From positions 186,001 to 250,000 of the forward strand of contig NZ_JASBVP010000005.1 in NCBI RefSeq assembly GCF_029961025.1: a DNA stretch of 64,000 nucleotides. Direction: 5' to 3'. Below the pieces are notes generated by a model that saw only the letters and a list, made by a program, of their open reading frames with translations, was not told the DNA's origin and did no database searches. Of this stretch, positions 61,976 to 64,000 are shown piece by piece. The translations under genes were made by a program, and so were the position numbers. The first letter of the stretch is position 1, and each line of letters begins with the position of its first letter. The stretch comes from Mycobacterium sp. (GTDB lineage: Bacteria; Actinomycetota; Actinomycetes; Mycobacteriales; Mycobacteriaceae).

Positions 61976-62323
61976 CTATTTCTTGTGTTGGCGGTCGAGC
62001 TCCGCCCCGAAGAAACTCGCCGCTCGTTTCAGTATCTCGTTGGCGCGCTTGAGTTCTCGATTCTCCTGTTCGAGTTCCTTCATGCGTCGCGCCTCGGTGG
62101 TCGACACCCCGGGCTGATAGCCGTCGTCGATGTCGGCCTGGCGCACCCAGGTCCGCACCGACTCCACCCCGTAGCCAAGCTGATCGGCGACCCGGGCGAC
62201 AACGCCGTGGTCGCTACCCAACTCCGCCCGTAATGTCCGGACCATCCGTACCGCTCCGGCCTTTTGCTCGGCGCTGTAGCGGCGACTCGTCGGCTTGCTC
62301 GGCGGTGACTGTTTCTTCGGCAT
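61976..62323 (-). CDS. IS3 family transposase OrfA (HTH_Tnp)
   Basis: 115 residues from ATG 62323. RRYSAEQKAGAVRMVRTLRA and YGVESVRTWVRQADID are the HTH_Tnp_1 domain that binds IS ends, and the C-terminal leucine-zipper helix (KELEQENRELKRANEILKRA) mediates multimerisation. It ends DRQHKK-stop, with an A-rich slip site for -1 frameshifting into orfB. The in-frame ATG at 62362 lies within the terminal repeat and is less likely. Confidence 0.92.
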   Translation of the reverse strand: MPKKQSPPSKPTSRRYSAEQKAGAVRMVRTLRAELGSDHGVVARVADQLGYGVESVRTWVRQADIDDGYQPGVSTTEARRMKELEQENRELKRANEILKRAASFFGAELDRQHKK

Positions 62324-62377
62324 GACTCCATCCTCGATTCCAAGGTCTGGAGCCTCCAGCATTTCCAGGGCGATTCA

Positions 62378-63106
62378 ATGGTGCAAGAGGCGCGCAATCT
62401 GCAGAAGACGGCGCAAGACGAGCTTAACCGCCTTGGCCGTCCGGGTTCGGTGTCCACCATCGCATTTATGGGTTACGATCCGCCGTCGAACCCGATCCAC
62501 ACCGCCAGCCCGCGTGATCTGTGGCGCACGATCAGCGACGATCGGGCGCGGGCCGGGGCTGCGAACTTGTCGTCGTATCTTCAGCAGGTGCGGACCAACA
62601 ACCCGACCGCTCATATCAGCGTGTTCGGGCACTCCTATGGATCGCTGACGGCGTCGCTGGCGTTGCAGCAGCTCAACGCCCAGGGCTTACATCCGGTCAA
62701 TGACGCGGTGTTCTACGGCTCTCCGGGGCTGGAACTCACCAATCCCAGTCAACTCGGCCTGACCCACGGGCAGGCCTTTGTAATGCGGGCGGTCGGCGAC
62801 GATCTGATTCCCGAGCTGGCCCCGCTTGCCCCGCTGCACGGCTGGGGGGTAGACGCGTATGGCGGGATGATGCCGGAGCTGTCCTCGCAAGCCGGGACGA
62901 GTGCCGACGGTGTCGTGCGGGCGGGCGTGCACAGTCACGCCGATTATTTGCGCGCCGTCGCTGGCCCGGGGGGTGAGTCGGTGCTGAGAATGTCGGGTTA
63001 CAACCTGGCGGTCATCGCCGCAGGCATCGCCGATATGCCCGACGGCGCCAAGCAGTTGATGATGGCACCGACACCATTAAAGCCCTATCCACACGCGGGC
63101 GGATGA
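62378..63106 (+). CDS. DUF1023 alpha/beta hydrolase, C-terminal catalytic half (gene split by IS3 element)
   Basis: 242 residues starting at the duplicated target ATG. The nucleophile elbow HISVFGHSYGSLTAS contains the catalytic Ser; an Asp in VGDDLIPELAP and a His in GVHSHADYLR are likely partners. The domain start lies in the upstream half (strand VSVPGLG), so this piece alone lacks the first strand. It may still be translated from ATG 62378 if a promoter exists in the IS end. It overlaps the lipoprotein start by 4 bp. Confidence 0.87.
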   Translation: MVQEARNLQKTAQDELNRLGRPGSVSTIAFMGYDPPSNPIHTASPRDLWRTISDDRARAGAANLSSYLQQVRTNNPTAHISVFGHSYGSLTASLALQQLNAQGLHPVNDAVFYGSPGLELTNPSQLGLTHGQAFVMRAVGDDLIPELAPLAPLHGWGVDAYGGMMPELSSQAGTSADGVVRAGVHSHADYLRAVAGPGGESVLRMSGYNLAVIAAGIADMPDGAKQLMMAPTPLKPYPHAGG

Positions 63107-63666
63107 TGATCCGGATCTGTTCGGGAGTTCTGGTAGTAGTGGTGTGTATGTCGATTTTTGGTTGCGGCGCAACGAATCCCGGACGGCATGGCAATCCGGG
63201 CCCGCAGCGGATGGCCAAGCTGGAGAACGGACTGCGTTCTAAGCCCTCGTTTGAGGCCGCGCGCGCCGAGTACATCGCGGCGATGGATCAGATGGCGATC
63301 GAGATTGCGGCCCTGGTACCCGGAATGAAGTGGACGGTCGATGAGAACAGCTGGGACCATTGCGGCGGCGAATATGTGTGGACACGTGCGGTGCAGGTCG
63401 TCGAACGCATCGTGTTCGATCGTGCGATTCCCGACGACCTGTGGCCGAAGGCGCTGCAGATCGTCAAGGATGGCGCCGCACGCTTCGGCGCCACAACTGT
63501 GACCGTTTTCGTCGACCAGCCCGGCAACAAAGATCTGGCCATCTCCGGTTCCGACGCCCAATTTCATTTCGGCAGCAAAGTGCAGACTGTATTGACCGCG
63601 ACATCGGATTGTCGGATGCGTGAAACCGATACCCCGGCACCACCACCGTCGACGGGCCACCCGTAG
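63103..63666 (+). CDS. LppA/LppB-like lipoprotein
   Basis: 187 residues. Signal with lipobox: ICSGVLVVVVCMSIFGC, cysteine about residue 21. The mature part begins GATNPGRHGN and contains KLENGLRSKPSFEAARAEYI, ENSWDHCGGEYVWTRA and VTVFVDQPGNKDLAISG, as in LppA and LppB (Rv2543, Rv2544). The two later cysteines (HCGG; TSDCRM) may form a disulphide. Start at ATG 63103, overlapping the hydrolase stop. The gene set hydrolase-LppA matches Rv2542-Rv2543. Function unknown; surface exposed. Confidence 0.9.
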   Translation: MMIRICSGVLVVVVCMSIFGCGATNPGRHGNPGPQRMAKLENGLRSKPSFEAARAEYIAAMDQMAIEIAALVPGMKWTVDENSWDHCGGEYVWTRAVQVVERIVFDRAIPDDLWPKALQIVKDGAARFGATTVTVFVDQPGNKDLAISGSDAQFHFGSKVQTVLTATSDCRMRETDTPAPPPSTGHP

Positions 63667-63678
63667 ACCTCGTCCGTG

Positions 63679-64000
63679 ATGCGAAGGTTCAAACAAATCT
63701 ATGGTCCAAACAAATCTGAGGAGACCGCTATCTCAAAAAGTCAAACCCCAGCATCGGCTGAGGACCAGCGGGCGGCGTACCGGAATTCAACCAACCTGCG
63801 GGAGATCTACCTCCGCCGCATCCTTACAGTGCTGAACTGGGCCTTGGCGCTGTTGAGCGTGCCGGGAGCGTTGTTCGTGATGGTTTTCGCCTTCGCAGCC
63901 GTGATGTCTACCGACCGTTGCGCCTACGAATACTGCCCGCGCCAAGGTCCCCCATCCAGCATCTTCGTCATGCTGCTTTACGGCGGCCCGTTTGTTGCCG
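63679..64000 (+). CDS. membrane protein, 5' part, cut by the window edge
   Basis: An open frame from ATG 63679 runs to the end of the window, at least 107 residues: a soluble start (MRRFKQIYGPNKSEETAISK), then LRRILTVLNWALALLSVPGA leading into a first membrane helix, a short loop with two cysteines (TDRCAYEYCPRQ) and a second hydrophobic segment (SSIFVMLLYGGPFVA). It follows the lipoprotein by 12 bp, so it belongs to the same operon. No family recognised. Confidence 0.7.
   Translation, partial: MRRFKQIYGPNKSEETAISKSQTPASAEDQRAAYRNSTNLREIYLRRILTVLNWALALLSVPGALFVMVFAFAAVMSTDRCAYEYCPRQGPPSSIFVMLLYGGPFVA

Larger units (their letters stand above)
61028..62377 (-). mobile_element. IS3-family insertion sequence, 1350 bp, complete
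   Basis: Imperfect terminal inverted repeats of 28 bp (61028-61055 and 62350-62377), both starting TGAAyCGCCCTGG and ending GGAGGCTC when read inward. The 3-bp target duplication ATG is at 61025-61027 and 62378-62380. It contains orfA and orfB on the minus strand. Removing the element and one ATG restores an open reading frame, so the insertion is recent. Confidence 0.95.

Noticed and set aside
61059..62362. IS3 orfA and orfB as a broken transposase
   Set aside because: The two frames overlap by a -1 shift at an A-rich site, the normal programmed frameshift of IS3 elements.

Overview
The window is a GC-rich chromosomal segment of a Mycobacterium, most likely a slow-growing species. The assignment rests on mycobacterium-specific genes (mycothiol mshB, F420 fbiC, mannosyltransferase pimE, lipoprotein lpqW, mmpL13, mcr, fadD6/fadD36, an Rv1155-type F420 protein) in nearly the order of the M. 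tuberculosis interval Rv1133c to Rv1206. All Rv homologies here come from remembered family sequences, not from a search. I cannot name the species. None of the PE/PPE genes, the narGHJI operon or the pks3/pks4-papA3-mmpL10 block that M. tuberculosis carries in this interval is present.

Layout. 1-4400: a DoxX protein, a hydrolase-cyclase fusion, a decayed haloalkane-dehalogenase-like pseudogene, an AT-richer methyltransferase and a cutinase. 4393-8850: metE, then a divergent thiolase/enoyl-CoA hydratase pair. 8858-11457: a reverse-strand operon of type III polyketide synthase, isoprenylcysteine-type methyltransferase and FAD oxidoreductase, the gene set of the Streptomyces srsABC phenolic-lipid operon. 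11458-19923: repeats and gene fragments, a CPBP protease, an echA remnant, mcr, an IS110-family element, an SDR, a 43-residue small protein, an unsplit mmpL13 and a methyltransferase. 19920-27491: sirtuin, GntR regulator, a deletion-scarred DUF1697/omt pair, the F420 protein, DUF5302, an HhH-GPD protein, two Ala/Pro-rich exported proteins, pimE, pterin dehydratase and mutT2. 27635-38633: typA, lpqW, a methyltransferase/TetR pair, mshB, fbiC, fdxC and an aminotransferase.

38647-46517 is the most unusual part: three tandem KimA/Rv2690c-like APC transporters, two carrying a C-terminal OB-fold-like domain, followed by a pseudouridine-5'-phosphate glycosidase. 46771-51049 is the proline catabolic locus (PucR-type activator, P5C dehydrogenase, proline dehydrogenase). 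Then come fadD36, the lysine/DAP genes dapD and dapE (divergent), a STAND ATPase without a recognisable HTH, a LOG-family protein and fadD6. Past fadD6, whose stop codon sits in a 56-bp tandem repeat, lies a Rv2541-2544-like cassette: a WXG-type protein (frameshifted), a DUF1023 hydrolase split by an IS3-family element, an LppA-type lipoprotein and a membrane protein running off the edge.

Many genes have a TANNNT-type -10 hexamer only 6-8 nt upstream of ATG/GTG, the arrangement expected for leaderless transcripts; I used this to choose several starts. No tRNA, rRNA or CRISPR was seen.
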